A stretch of 64,000 nt of DNA from JAGDMJ01 sp963809695 (GCA_963809695.1 CAWEKI010000003.1:33209-97208); one strand, 5' to 3'; shown: positions 1-9,698, numbered from the stretch's first letter. Made by a program: numbers and translations. Notes: a model not told the origin generated them from the sequence alone.

Positions 1-531
1 AAGTGGTACGATCCGCCCGTCCAGACCATTCGCGGCCCGCTTTTCCGGACAAACGTCAACGATGTACTCCGCTTTCTGACAAGGAATGTGTTCCAGCGGG
101 TAACCGGCGCCTCCTCGTCCACGCGCTTCGAGTTCTGCCTGGCGGACAACGTGCCCGCAGTTCCTGTGAACGAATTCGTGGTCTGGGAAGCCTTTGAGCC
201 GATCATCCAGAATTGCCTCGAGCACGGGAACGTAGCCGATCTTGTCGTCACCATTACGACAGCGTTTGATGCCGCCGCGCGGCTTATCACCGTCGTGGTG
301 TCTGACAATGGCGTCGGACTGCAGCCTGACCTGCTGGAAACCGACGAGCAGGGGATCAAGCGGGTCTTCCTGGAGAATATCTCGACGAAGCCAAAGGGAA
401 ACCAGCATTCGGGCTACGGATGTTACGTTGCCCACGAGATTGCCACACAACGCTGCGGATGGAGACTCGACGCGGCGAACAATGACGACCGTGGGTGCCG
501 GTTTACGTTCACCATTCCATATCAAGGATAG
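1..531 (+). CDS. Sensor histidine kinase, C-terminal part (5' end outside window)
   Basis: The reading frame is open from base 1, so only the last 176 residues are seen. They form a HATPase_c (GHKL) ATP-binding domain: an N-box with NCLEHG near residue 71, a G1 box DNGVGL near residue 102, and a glycine-rich G2 segment GYGCY near residue 138 ending in the strand FTFTIPY. This is the kinase core that autophosphorylates a histidine located upstream of the window. The input domain cannot be seen. The gene ends 8 bp before a sigma54-type response regulator on the same strand, so the two very probably form a two-component pair. The stimulus is unknown; the genes downstream suggest something linked to glucan availability, which is inference. 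Confidence 0.8.
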   Translation, partial: KWYDPPVQTIRGPLFRTNVNDVLRFLTRNVFQRVTGASSSTRFEFCLADNVPAVPVNEFVVWEAFEPIIQNCLEHGNVADLVVTITTAFDAAARLITVVVSDNGVGLQPDLLETDEQGIKRVFLENISTKPKGNQHSGYGCYVAHEIATQRCGWRLDAANNDDRGCRFTFTIPYQG

Positions 532-539
532 AGGTTCTT

Positions 540-1994
540 GTGTTTGGCGAAAATACTATTCACGTCCTGCTGATCGAAGACGAAGAGTACGATGTGCGGC
601 GGGTGATGAACACCCTGCGGCCCCTTGGCGGACGAATCGCCATCCGCGACGTCGTCTCGGACGGCAACGCCGCCCTCGATCTTGTCCGGGCCGGGAAAGA
701 CCGGTACGACATCGTCATCATGGATTTTCAGATCTCCGGCGGCCTCATGGGCGAGCCGCTGATCCGTGAAATCCGGAAGATCGACCCGTCACTCCAGATT
801 ATCGTCATTACGAAAATGACGATCAATATCGCTGACTTTGAGTTCGCGAGCGGACTGATGAAAGCCGGGGCATTCTGGTACTGCACAAAGTATCCGGTGG
901 ATATTGAAGAGCACATCTATCAGCCCACGGATTTCATTCTCAGCATCTTGAACGCGCATGAGAAACGGCTGCTTGAACGGGAGCAGGTCCGCTCCAGGCG
1001 GAAGTTCGCGCGCACGATCGAGAACATTCTGGCCGGCAAACAGCTTCTCGGAGTTTCGCCAGTGATGGAGGAGCTGCGCCGGCAGATAGCAAAATGCGCG
1101 GAAAGCGGGGCACACGTGCTCATTTCCGGGCCCTCCGGCACGGGCAAGGAGCTGGTAGCACAGAACATTCACTACACCAGTCAGCGGCGTTTCGAGAATT
1201 TCGTCCCTGTCAACTGCGGAAGCCTGCCGGATGAGCTGATCGAGAGCGAGCTTTTCGGCTACGAGAAGGGTGCGTTCACGGGTGCCAACACGCGCAAACT
1301 GGGGCTCTTCGAGGTGGCCAATCACGGTTCCCTCTTCCTGGACGAGATCTCGGAGTTGCCCCTGCAAGCGCAGGTGAAACTGCTGCGGGTCATTCAGGAA
1401 GGCGAAATTGAAAAGATTGGCCGCACAGAAAAAATTAAAGTCGACGTGAGGATCATTGCGGCAACGAACAAAAACCTGGAGGGCGAAGTCCGCGCCGGCC
1501 GGTTCCGCGAAGATCTCTTCTACAGGCTGAATGTCCTTCATGTACTCGCGCCCGCTCTCTGCGAGTTCCGGGAGGATATTCCGCTGCTCGTAGACCATTT
1601 CATGAAAATATTTTCTGTCGAGGCTAGCCGGGCAACACCGGCCTTCGAACCGGACGCCATCCGCGTCCTGGCGCACCATGATTGGCCGGGCAATGTGCGT
1701 GAGCTGAAAAACGTTCTGCAGCGACTCCTCTTCGACACCGAAGGCGTCATCGATGTGCGGCAGGTCGAACGTGCGTTGGGCCAGCGGCCGCTGCTGCCCT
1801 CCCGTGATGAGGGATTCACCGTTGCACTCAACGAAGGCGGCATTGTCTCATGGAAGCAGATGGAGCATACGGTGCGGGAGAAGTATTTCCGTTACGTGCG
1901 CACGCAGTCCTCAACGAATGCCGACGCAGCGAAGAAGTTGGGCCTTGCCCCCCCGAACTATCACAGGATGTGCAAGGAGCTTGGCATTAAATGA
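540..1994 (+). CDS. Sigma54-dependent (NtrC-type) response regulator
   Basis: The protein has 484 residues with three domains. A receiver domain (residues 6-130) has the acidic pocket IEDE and phospho-acceptor Asp62 in IVIMDF. A AAA+ sigma54 activation domain has Walker A GPSGTGKE near 197, the sigma54-contacting GAFTGA loop near 244 and the Walker B-like LFLDEI near 265. A C-terminal Fis-type helix-turn-helix lies after about residue 440. The intact GAFTGA loop argues for true sigma54-dependent activation. I chose the GTG at 540 because AAGGATAGAGG lies just upstream and the kinase stop is at 531; an in-frame ATG at 495 would overlap the kinase. The next gene overlaps its stop by 4 nt. It probably controls the downstream glucan locus, but I found no convincing sigma54 promoter in the window. 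Confidence 0.9.
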   Translation: MFGENTIHVLLIEDEEYDVRRVMNTLRPLGGRIAIRDVVSDGNAALDLVRAGKDRYDIVIMDFQISGGLMGEPLIREIRKIDPSLQIIVITKMTINIADFEFASGLMKAGAFWYCTKYPVDIEEHIYQPTDFILSILNAHEKRLLEREQVRSRRKFARTIENILAGKQLLGVSPVMEELRRQIAKCAESGAHVLISGPSGTGKELVAQNIHYTSQRRFENFVPVNCGSLPDELIESELFGYEKGAFTGANTRKLGLFEVANHGSLFLDEISELPLQAQVKLLRVIQEGEIEKIGRTEKIKVDVRIIAATNKNLEGEVRAGRFREDLFYRLNVLHVLAPALCEFREDIPLLVDHFMKIFSVEASRATPAFEPDAIRVLAHHDWPGNVRELKNVLQRLLFDTEGVIDVRQVERALGQRPLLPSRDEGFTVALNEGGIVSWKQMEHTVREKYFRYVRTQSSTNADAAKKLGLAPPNYHRMCKELGIK

Positions 1995-3940
1995 GAGACA
2001 GTGACAAACGGACGATATTCTGGGGGGTGATGCTCGCGCTCCCGCTTGCCTTCCTGGCGGCCACAGAACTTGTGCTTCGGGCGACAGGCGCATGTGCACC
2101 GGAACCGATGTTCACCGAGGTGCCGGGTTCGCAGGGCGCCCTCCTCAAATTTAATCCATGGGTCACGCGCCGGTATTTTGACTCCACGCAGTGCGCTCTC
2201 CCGAATCTCACCCCCGAGCTCTTTACCCGCGCCAAAGTGGACAGTGCCTTCCGCGTCCTTTGCCTGGGAGAATCAACCACTGCCGGCTTTCCGTTCCAAT
2301 CCCAGGTGCCGTTCCCGCCTCAGTTGCGGGAGATCCTGGCCCATGCCTATCCAACGAAACGAATCGAAGTGCTGAACGCGGGCATCTCCGCGATCAGCTC
2401 GTACGTCGTTCTGGACATGCTGCCCGAACTTCTGGAAACGACAAAGCCAGACCTGGTCGTCACCTACCTTGGCCACAACGAGTTTTATGGTGTCTATGGC
2501 AGCGGTTCGACACTCTTTCCCGCGCAGCAGCGTGCCCTGGTAACCACGATGCTTTGGTTGCAGCATCTGCGCCTGGTGCAGATGGTGAAGCGCATTCTGC
2601 ATGCCTTCACGCCGCACCCGAGTTCACCCGCGGTAAACCGGACGCTCATGCAGAGCGTCGTCGGAAATCAGGATATTGCGCTTGGGTCCCCGCAGTATCG
2701 TCAAACCATGGAAGCCTTCCGGTCAAATCTCGAGGCGATCATTGATCTGTGCAGGGACCGGAATATTCCGATCGTGGTCAGCAACCTTGTGTCGAACTAT
2801 GAGGACCATCCCCCGTTTCACAGCCTGAGCAGCCAGGGAACCACTGCATCGGTCGGGGCGGCCCTGCGGGATGGCGATACTCTTCTTGCCGATGGCCGGT
2901 ACTCCGAAGCGGAGGCAAGATTTCTCGGAGCCTGGCGTGCCGACTCGGGCAATGCCGATGCCTGGTTTGGCATGGGCCGTGTCCGTTTGACGCAGGGAGA
3001 CAGCGCCGGAGCTCTTCGCTGGTTTACGGGCGCAAAGGACCGCGATGCGATGCGCTTCCGGGCTACGGAGGAAGCCAACAGCATTATTGCCGCCACAGCC
3101 GCCCGGACCCATGCGGGGTTCATCGATATGATGACGGCCTTCCAGAATGCCTCCCCGGGGAGAATCATCGGCCGGAACCTGATGGTCGATCATCTGCATC
3201 CCAATCCGCAGGGTTACTACCTCATGGCTGAAGCCGTGTACCACAGCGTGGTTTCCCTGGGCGTGCTCCCGCCCCCCGATTCGTCGTACCTGCTTCCGGA
3301 ATCGCCGTATGGCGTGACGGACCTGGACTGGGAGATGGGACTGCTCAAGATCTTTCCGATGTTGCACGAATGGCCGTTCCGGGAAAACCGTGTTACGCGA
3401 TCGGATTACCATTCCCACGGGGATACGGCGGCAACGCGCATCGCGCTCCAGTACATGCGCGAGGGCTTTGCCTGGGCGCGGGCACACGACATGATGGCCC
3501 ATGTGTATCTGAACCGGAAGGATTTCGAGCGGGCCAAGCGGGAGTACCTTGCGATCGCTGTGTATCAACCGGAAGATCCATGGCCCTACCAGCAGATCGC
3601 AGCATTGTTTGAGCTGCAGGGGGAGTGGCACCAACGGTCTGCTGCGCTCCAGGAAGCGCTCATGCGCTCTCCGATAAAAGGAATGCTTGCCTATCAGTTT
3701 GCTCTAAGCGAGTGGAAGCAAGGACATCTCAAACAGGCGCTTGTGGCAATGGAATTTGCCTCGGGGGCCCCTGAACTCCGGCGGGAGGAGCGTGAGAATG
3801 CCCGGTTCTACCTTGCAGGCTTTCTGTCGGACAGCGGTCAGCCACAACGGGCCCGGGAAGTCCTCCGGGTGATCCTGTCTGAAAATCCCTCGTTCGCACC
3901 GGCACAGAAGTTCCTCCAACAGCTTGAGAGGGCGCCATGA
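1991..3940 (+). CDS. Membrane-anchored SGNH/GDSL hydrolase with TPR repeats
   Basis: This 649-residue protein starts in an ATGA overlap with the regulator. Residues 10-32 form one hydrophobic signal-anchor. The SGNH esterase blocks are visible: LGEST near residue 92 (nucleophile Ser), GHNEF near 162 (Asn) and DHLHPN near 400 (the Asp-x-x-His pair). The fold is interrupted at about 285-345 and followed at about 490-640 by TPR-like helical repeats. SGNH enzymes are usually esterases or acyl-transferases acting on acetylated sugars or lipids; TPRs suggest a partner protein. In this locus a carbohydrate esterase role is plausible but not shown. It overlaps the next gene (a glucanase) by 4 nt, so the two are probably translationally coupled. 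Confidence 0.75.
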   Translation: MRDSDKRTIFWGVMLALPLAFLAATELVLRATGACAPEPMFTEVPGSQGALLKFNPWVTRRYFDSTQCALPNLTPELFTRAKVDSAFRVLCLGESTTAGFPFQSQVPFPPQLREILAHAYPTKRIEVLNAGISAISSYVVLDMLPELLETTKPDLVVTYLGHNEFYGVYGSGSTLFPAQQRALVTTMLWLQHLRLVQMVKRILHAFTPHPSSPAVNRTLMQSVVGNQDIALGSPQYRQTMEAFRSNLEAIIDLCRDRNIPIVVSNLVSNYEDHPPFHSLSSQGTTASVGAALRDGDTLLADGRYSEAEARFLGAWRADSGNADAWFGMGRVRLTQGDSAGALRWFTGAKDRDAMRFRATEEANSIIAATAARTHAGFIDMMTAFQNASPGRIIGRNLMVDHLHPNPQGYYLMAEAVYHSVVSLGVLPPPDSSYLLPESPYGVTDLDWEMGLLKIFPMLHEWPFRENRVTRSDYHSHGDTAATRIALQYMREGFAWARAHDMMAHVYLNRKDFERAKREYLAIAVYQPEDPWPYQQIAALFELQGEWHQRSAALQEALMRSPIKGMLAYQFALSEWKQGHLKQALVAMEFASGAPELRREERENARFYLAGFLSDSGQPQRAREVLRVILSENPSFAPAQKFLQQLERAP

Positions 3941-5745
3941 CTAATCAAAGACACATACCCCTGATCCTTCTCGCCTGGCTCGTGCTTTGTGCTGTCCCTG
4001 CCGTGGCACAGAAGCCGTACCGCGGAGCTGAATACCGGACAACAGGAACGATGACCTATGGCCGGTTCGAGGTGCGCATGCGATCGGCTCCGGTGTCAGG
4101 CATGCTCTCATCGTTCTTTACCTACTACGATCCTGCCAATCCCTGGAACGAAATCGACATTGAGATCATGGGGCGCTACAATAATCAGGCACAGTTCAAC
4201 ACGATTGTCCCCACACAGGCGGACAATCATGTGTTCAGCCATATCATGAGTGTCAATCCCCACGCCGCGTTTCATGTGTATGCATTCGAGTGGACTCCCG
4301 ATTACGTTGCCTGGCTGGTAGACGATAATGAGGTCTACCGGCAGACGGGCACGCATATCGCGAAGATCACGAAACCACAGAAGCTTATGATGAACATCTG
4401 GCAGCCCACATCCGTGGACTGGGCGGGCGCATTTAGCCCCGCGCAATTGCCCGTGTACACCTACTACGATTGGGTCAGGTACTATGCGTATACGCCGGGA
4501 ACCGGAGATAATTTCACGCTGCAGTGGACCGACGACTTCAATTCCTTTGACAGTGCACGCTGGCAGAAGGCAACACACACGTGGGACGGAAACAACGCCC
4601 AGTTTGTGACGGAGAACGCCGTGGTGCAGGATGGGTACTTGATTCTCTGCCTGACAAGTAATTCGACAAGCGGCTACAATGGCGGAAGCATCGTCGATCG
4701 TGACGTTGATCCGCCCTTCCCGCTCTCGGCTCGGGCCTTCGATTCTACCATCGTGGTGCAATTCTCTGAACGGGTGTCCGCCGCGACGGCGGAGAATGCT
4801 TCCTCCTATTCGGGCGGCAGCGGGATCGTGTACAAGAGCGCGAAACTGCGGGCGGACCTGAGAACAGTGGACCTGTCTGTCAGCGGGATGAGCCTGACAT
4901 CATCCTTCACGCTTTCGATACGCAATGTCCAGGATCTTGCCTCGCCGGTGAACACCATGGGGACGAAAACCATCGGCGTCACGCGGCCTCTTCAGTTTCC
5001 TCTCAAGATCGATGTTGGAGGGGTAGGAGGGAACGGGTATCTTCCCGATTCTTCCTGGACTGCGGCAGCGAACTTTGGATATGTTGGTGGATCGGGATTC
5101 ACACTTCTTCCTACCACGCCCATCTTCAACACGACGGAGCCGGCTCCCTACAGGTCTTCCGTGCACGGACTTTCGGGTTATAAGATCCGCATGCCAAATG
5201 GCACGTACAAATTGACCCTTATGATGGCCGAAGATCACATGAACAGCGCCGGAATGCGTGTCTTCAGCTGCAAGGCGGAGGGAGAGACAGTGTTTACGAA
5301 TCTCGACTTGTTCAAGCAAGCGGGACTGCTTGGGGCATATGACGTGGTTGTCCCGGCCGTGCAGGTGAACGACAATATCCTGGATCTCTGGTTTGGAGCT
5401 GCCACCGATTCCACGACTCTTGGTGCTATTACACTTGAACGCGTGGCCGGACCGACCGGTGTGAAATATCAACCCAGGGAGATCCCAGGCTGGACGTTTT
5501 CTGTCTTTCCCAATCCTACGAATGCCGCGGCGGTCTTTCACTATACTCTGCCGGCATCGGAGGCACTGGCTTTTTACGTCCATGACATTACGGGCCGCCA
5601 GGTGGCAGACATCGAACTTGGAAACGTCTCTGCAGGGGCGCATGAGTACAGATGGGCGGCTGACAAGCTTTCCAGCGGGACATACTATTGTACAATGAAA
5701 GGCCCTGGCTTTTCGACAACGAAGCGGATCGTCATTATTAAATAG
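3937..5745 (+). CDS. Secreted GH16 beta-glucanase, circularly permuted, with malectin-like domain and T9SS tail
   Basis: The 602-residue protein has a signal peptide (residues 1-25, ending AVAQ). The GH16 catalytic motif NEIDIEIMG is at 71-79, with Glu72 as expected nucleophile, Asp74, and Glu76 as acid/base. The segment that normally begins a GH16 domain (strand FTLQWTDDFN through DGYLILCLTS) instead follows the catalytic part, at about residues 193-241. This is the same order as in the known permuted lichenase of Fibrobacter succinogenes, so a beta-1,3-1,4-glucanase activity is likely. Residues about 350-505 look malectin-like (IDVGG start). The C-terminus from about 520 is a T9SS sorting domain (FPNPTN, then TTKRIVIIK), so it should be exported and attached to the cell surface. 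The start overlaps the SGNH gene by 4 nt. Confidence 0.88.
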   Translation: MTNQRHIPLILLAWLVLCAVPAVAQKPYRGAEYRTTGTMTYGRFEVRMRSAPVSGMLSSFFTYYDPANPWNEIDIEIMGRYNNQAQFNTIVPTQADNHVFSHIMSVNPHAAFHVYAFEWTPDYVAWLVDDNEVYRQTGTHIAKITKPQKLMMNIWQPTSVDWAGAFSPAQLPVYTYYDWVRYYAYTPGTGDNFTLQWTDDFNSFDSARWQKATHTWDGNNAQFVTENAVVQDGYLILCLTSNSTSGYNGGSIVDRDVDPPFPLSARAFDSTIVVQFSERVSAATAENASSYSGGSGIVYKSAKLRADLRTVDLSVSGMSLTSSFTLSIRNVQDLASPVNTMGTKTIGVTRPLQFPLKIDVGGVGGNGYLPDSSWTAAANFGYVGGSGFTLLPTTPIFNTTEPAPYRSSVHGLSGYKIRMPNGTYKLTLMMAEDHMNSAGMRVFSCKAEGETVFTNLDLFKQAGLLGAYDVVVPAVQVNDNILDLWFGAATDSTTLGAITLERVAGPTGVKYQPREIPGWTFSVFPNPTNAAAVFHYTLPASEALAFYVHDITGRQVADIELGNVSAGAHEYRWAADKLSSGTYYCTMKGPGFSTTKRIVIIK

Positions 5746-5794
5746 AAGTCAGAGGCAGGGGCAAAGAAGACTCCAATCCGTGTACGGGCTATTG

Positions 5795-5824
5795 TTTTAA
5801 TAACCGCAGTATTATCAATATAAT
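5795..5824 (+). promoter_or_regulatory. Possible sigma70-type promoter in the gap before the GH2 gene
   Basis: The gap 5746-5979 is the largest in the glucan locus. It holds an exact TATAAT at 5819-5824, with TTTTAA 18 bp upstream at 5795-5800 as a weak -35. The surrounding DNA is much more AT-rich than the flanking genes. It could start an internal transcript for the GH2 gene and those after it. Bacteroidota housekeeping promoters often use another consensus, so this is tentative. Confidence 0.3.
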
Positions 5825-5979
5825 AATCGGCATCCCACCCGTTCGTTGGAAGTGTTGAAAACAGCTGAAAATCAACAGATTCTGATTGGCACAGGTAGTG
5901 TTGCCTTGATTTGAAGAGTACGGGCGTAGTGTGCCCGATTCCGTCGACCTTCCCGTTCGCACCATTAATCACTTATTCA

Positions 5980-8301
5980 ATGACCCATTGGTACTGCGTT
6001 GTCAGTGGAGTCTTGGTACTTTCTCTCCCGTCCCTCCTTGCCGCCCGGGCGCAGATTGCGTCTCTGCCTCCAACGTTCAGCCTCCGAACGGTGAATGGGA
6101 TCTCGGTTCCATTCCAGAACGGTATGCCGGTCCCTACAATTGAAAAGCAACGCCGCCCCACCATGAATCTCGCCGGTCCCTGGCGGAAGCAGCGCTTCAC
6201 GGCCACACAGAGCATCTCGCTTGGCCCGCGCGACTCTGCCGGCTGTGCGGCACTTGTTGCCGAGGCCGCGAACCGTCACCTGCCTGGTTATGATGACTCG
6301 GGCTGGCTATTCAAGAACGTCCCGTCGGTTGAGAATAGACTGAACGGACTCAATATCCGGCCCGAGGACTATGAGAACGGCGTCTGGTACCGCCGAACAT
6401 TCACTGTTCCTGACAGCCTGAACGGCCGATTCGTCCGGCTGAACTTCTACGCCGTAAACTATGTGGCAGATGTCTGGCTGAACGGCAAATATCTTGGCTA
6501 CCATGAAGGAGGGTACACACCTTTTTCATTTGATGCCACGGCCGCATTGCGGTTCGACACGGTCAATGTCCTGGCCGTGCGGGTGGATAACCCGGCATGG
6601 GGCTCGCGCAACGATATCGTTCCGTACGGGACGCTACAGCACAAGCCCGACTGGTTCAACTTCACCGGTATCATCCACGACGTCTATTGTGAATTCTCCA
6701 GTGCGGTCTCAATAGCGAGGGTGGAAGCGACACCTCAGACCGGCTACGCATACCAGGCCACCATAACGGTCTGGAACAAATCGGGAGCGGCGAAGGACCC
6801 GAGGCTGGTCATGTTCGTGCATGAAGCGAGGGTCGACTCGACGACAATTCAATCTGAAGTCACCGCCGATCTGCTCGGCCCCCAGATAACCGAATCCAGC
6901 GTCACCCCGGGTGCGATCCCTGTCGATTCGGCGAGGACGGTGTGCTTGCCCATCAGCATTCCATCTGTATCGGCCTGGTCTCCGAAGCATCCCCATCTCT
7001 ACATCCTGCGCACCGTGCTCGTGATCGGTACCGATACAGTGGATGAAGTCTGCACCCAGTTCGGGGTCCGCACGCTTGGAATTAACGGCAATACGCTGCT
7101 CCTCAACAACATGCCAATGTTCTTCCCCGGAGTTGCACGGCATGAAGATCACTATCTCTTCGGCCGCAGCGTGCCGAAGCAGGTCATCTTTTCAGATCTA
7201 CAGAAGGTTGTCGACCTGAACGCGACATTTCTCCGTACTGCTCATTATCCCAACCATCCGTATACCTATCTGATTGCGGACCGGCTGGGCATTGCCGTCC
7301 TTGAGGAAATTCCCGTCTGGTGGTTCGATGAAGAAAACGCCTGGTTCAAGCAGGACAACCTCCGTCATATCCACGAGCAGATGTGGCGTGAAATGCTGTT
7401 CCGCGACCGCAACCGGCCGAGCATTCTCTTCTGGAGCACGTGCAATGAGTGTCTCGACCAGACGAACCGGAAGAATCTTATCCAGCGACTGAACACCGAG
7501 CTTGACACGCAGTATCCGGACGGCAGGTTCGTCACCGAGTCGGCGGCTGCAGACAGGCCCGGGCCGAACGATCCGACGCAGGCGGCATGCGACGTAGCGG
7601 GATGGACGATGTACTTCGGGATCTTCCATGGGAGCACATATTATGCCGGCACCAGGCAATTTCTCCAGAGTGCGCTGACGTCGTATCCTTCAAAGCCGTT
7701 CCTTGACACGGAGTTTGGATACTGGTCCACCGAGGATCTTGCGTCGGCCCCTGTCCAGGTGAGCGTGTTCGACTCGACGTTCATGGCGTTCAACGAATTC
7801 GTGGCTGTTGACAGCACGGGCGTTTGGCGTCCTGGCAAACCGCTTGCCACGACCACGTGGTGGTGTGTCTTTGACTGGTACTCGATCCAGACGGGCAATC
7901 AGACCATGGGCCTGTACCAGATGGACCATACGACGGCCAAGCCCGTTGCCTCCCGCCTCCGGGATGTGTACCGGCCGTTCAAGGCCTCAAGCGAGAATGT
8001 CGTTGTGGAAGATGTGGAGCGCGTGGCGGAGCTGCCATCGGAATGCCGTCTTGAGCAAAATTATCCGAACCCGTTCAATCCGATAACAGTAGTCAGAAGT
8101 CAGTTGCCTGTCGCCAGTCATGTGCGGTTGACTGTCTACGATGTCCTCGGCCGTGAGGTCGCCCTGCTGGTCGATGGGCCAAGGGTGGCGGGGCGCTATC
8201 AGGACAGCTTTGATGGCAATGGGTTGGCCAGCGGGGTCTACATTTACCGTCTGACCGCCGATGCGTTCGTGGAAAGCCGGAAAATGATTCTGCTTAAATA
8301 A
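5980..8301 (+). CDS. Secreted glycoside hydrolase family 2 enzyme with T9SS tail
   Basis: The 773-residue protein has a signal peptide ending near ARAQ. The GH2 layout follows: a jelly-roll sugar-binding domain (about 60-220), an Ig-like domain (about 225-350) and a TIM barrel. Catalytic residues are visible as Glu490 in WSTCNE (acid/base; the usual Gly before Asn is replaced by Cys) and Glu578 in DTEFGY (nucleophile). Family members are beta-galactosidases, glucuronidases or mannosidases; specificity cannot be read here. The last 85 residues are a T9SS sorting domain starting NYPNPFNP, so the enzyme should sit on the surface. I chose the ATG at 5980 because it precedes a clean signal peptide; an in-frame ATG at 5911 would add a non-signal extension. 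No good Shine-Dalgarno is seen. Its stop overlaps the next start by one base. Confidence 0.87.
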   Translation: MTHWYCVVSGVLVLSLPSLLAARAQIASLPPTFSLRTVNGISVPFQNGMPVPTIEKQRRPTMNLAGPWRKQRFTATQSISLGPRDSAGCAALVAEAANRHLPGYDDSGWLFKNVPSVENRLNGLNIRPEDYENGVWYRRTFTVPDSLNGRFVRLNFYAVNYVADVWLNGKYLGYHEGGYTPFSFDATAALRFDTVNVLAVRVDNPAWGSRNDIVPYGTLQHKPDWFNFTGIIHDVYCEFSSAVSIARVEATPQTGYAYQATITVWNKSGAAKDPRLVMFVHEARVDSTTIQSEVTADLLGPQITESSVTPGAIPVDSARTVCLPISIPSVSAWSPKHPHLYILRTVLVIGTDTVDEVCTQFGVRTLGINGNTLLLNNMPMFFPGVARHEDHYLFGRSVPKQVIFSDLQKVVDLNATFLRTAHYPNHPYTYLIADRLGIAVLEEIPVWWFDEENAWFKQDNLRHIHEQMWREMLFRDRNRPSILFWSTCNECLDQTNRKNLIQRLNTELDTQYPDGRFVTESAAADRPGPNDPTQAACDVAGWTMYFGIFHGSTYYAGTRQFLQSALTSYPSKPFLDTEFGYWSTEDLASAPVQVSVFDSTFMAFNEFVAVDSTGVWRPGKPLATTTWWCVFDWYSIQTGNQTMGLYQMDHTTAKPVASRLRDVYRPFKASSENVVVEDVERVAELPSECRLEQNYPNPFNPITVVRSQLPVASHVRLTVYDVLGREVALLVDGPRVAGRYQDSFDGNGLASGVYIYRLTADAFVESRKMILLK

Positions 8302-9698
8302 TGTCCCCAATGCACCGGACATACGATCTGCTGATCATCCTTGCGGTCCTCGCCGGGATGGCGTTTGCGGCGCTTCGCTCAATCCAGGGGAGGAAAGGAG
8401 CCGACGCTTCGGAGTATTTCCTTGCGAGGCGGGATATCGGGTGGCTTTCCCTTGGTGCGTCATTGTTCGTGACGACAATGTGGGGCTTCTGGTCGTTGGC
8501 CCTGGCGAAGCCGGTGGCCGCTGGGCTTTCCGGATGGCTACTCCCGGGCGCCGTCGTGGTCGTTGCCCTGGTTGCGCTGGGTATCGGATTCGTCTCGCCA
8601 TACAGGGCCTCGGGTGCCGCGACAGTCCCATCGTTCCTTGGCGAGCGCTTCGGCAGGCATGTCGGCTTTGCGGTTGCGCTGGCCTCCATTGGATTGACCT
8701 TGTTCGTTCATATCCCGTTCACGATTCTCATCGGGACCCAGCTGGTGAACGCGCTCATGGGCTGGGACCTGATGTCCTCCGGCCTCCTGATGGTGGTGAT
8801 CCCGGGCCTCTTCGTCGTTGCCGGGGGATACCCTGCGGCAATCGCAGCGCAGAGCGCTGGGGCTGTTGCGGCTGGCGCGGGTCTTCTCTTTCTGGCAGTA
8901 AACGGGTTTCCCGGTGGTGAGGGCGTGCTTCATCGAGTCTTGCCTGACGCTGGCGCATCGTGGACGCCCCTGGTCGCGGGAATGGCGATTCTGGGACTCT
9001 GGTCACTTTGCATGGACCAGCACGTTGTTCAGCGGGTGTTTGCGGCACGCTCCTGCACGCAAGGACGAACGGGATCCCTTTCAGCGGCTGCCATGGTCAT
9101 GGTCGGTGTTGCGGCAGTGACAGTAGGATGTGAAGGGGCGGGTTCACCAGGCTTGCGCATGGGAGGTTCTGGAATTGCCGGAGGATTTATCGTGGCCGCG
9201 GTGATTGCCTTCGCCATGGCATCGTTGTCGGGACACTTCATGAGCATCGCAACGCTCATGACCATGGATATCGTCCGACCAATCCGGAAAGCTGCCGGCG
9301 AGGCGGCTCTCGTGCTGGTTGGCCGGCTGACGAGCACGGCGGTCGTCATTCTGGCGATTCTGACGGCTTCGTCAATTGGTTTGATCGGGCCGGCTGTGCT
9401 GGCCTGGATGATCCCGGCAGCCGTAGCAATCGCGCCTCCGGTGGTTGCCGTGATGCTTCTCGGGTTATTCTGGCCGCGGATGCATGGGCGCGGTGCGCTC
9501 TCGGCGCTGGTGGCGGGTTGGGCGGCAGGACTCGTGCAGACGGGCATGACCCTTGAACCAGGAGCAGGGATGATACAAAATGCAGTTGTGACATTTGCCG
9601 TCTCTGCCTTCGTGTTTGTCTCAGTGAGTCTTACGGTTGCTCCCCTGGGGACCCTCAGGAAAGTGCCGGGGACGATCTTGCAGGTGAGGAAACCATGA
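8301..9698 (+). CDS. Sodium:solute symporter family (SSS) transporter
   Basis: This 465-residue integral membrane protein has about twelve hydrophobic segments. Near residues 34-55 it carries the family signature: a ADASEYFLA loop followed by GWLSLGASLF, close to the FLAGR-x-WW-x-GASL pattern of SSS (SLC5-like) carriers. Such proteins import sugars, amino acids or other small solutes with sodium across the inner membrane. Placed between a GH2 enzyme and glucan-binding proteins, sugar or oligosaccharide uptake is likely. The ATG at 8301 shares its first base with the GH2 stop (TAATG), which indicates translational coupling. The length is slightly short for the family (commonly 500 or more residues), but no break is visible. 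Confidence 0.85.
   Translation: MSPMHRTYDLLIILAVLAGMAFAALRSIQGRKGADASEYFLARRDIGWLSLGASLFVTTMWGFWSLALAKPVAAGLSGWLLPGAVVVVALVALGIGFVSPYRASGAATVPSFLGERFGRHVGFAVALASIGLTLFVHIPFTILIGTQLVNALMGWDLMSSGLLMVVIPGLFVVAGGYPAAIAAQSAGAVAAGAGLLFLAVNGFPGGEGVLHRVLPDAGASWTPLVAGMAILGLWSLCMDQHVVQRVFAARSCTQGRTGSLSAAAMVMVGVAAVTVGCEGAGSPGLRMGGSGIAGGFIVAAVIAFAMASLSGHFMSIATLMTMDIVRPIRKAAGEAALVLVGRLTSTAVVILAILTASSIGLIGPAVLAWMIPAAVAIAPPVVAVMLLGLFWPRMHGRGALSALVAGWAAGLVQTGMTLEPGAGMIQNAVVTFAVSAFVFVSVSLTVAPLGTLRKVPGTILQVRKP

Noticed and set aside
5886..5905. TTGGCAC followed by TTGC as a possible sigma54 promoter before the GH2 gene
   Set aside because: GG and GC are separated by 13 bases instead of 10, so the -24/-12 spacing is wrong.
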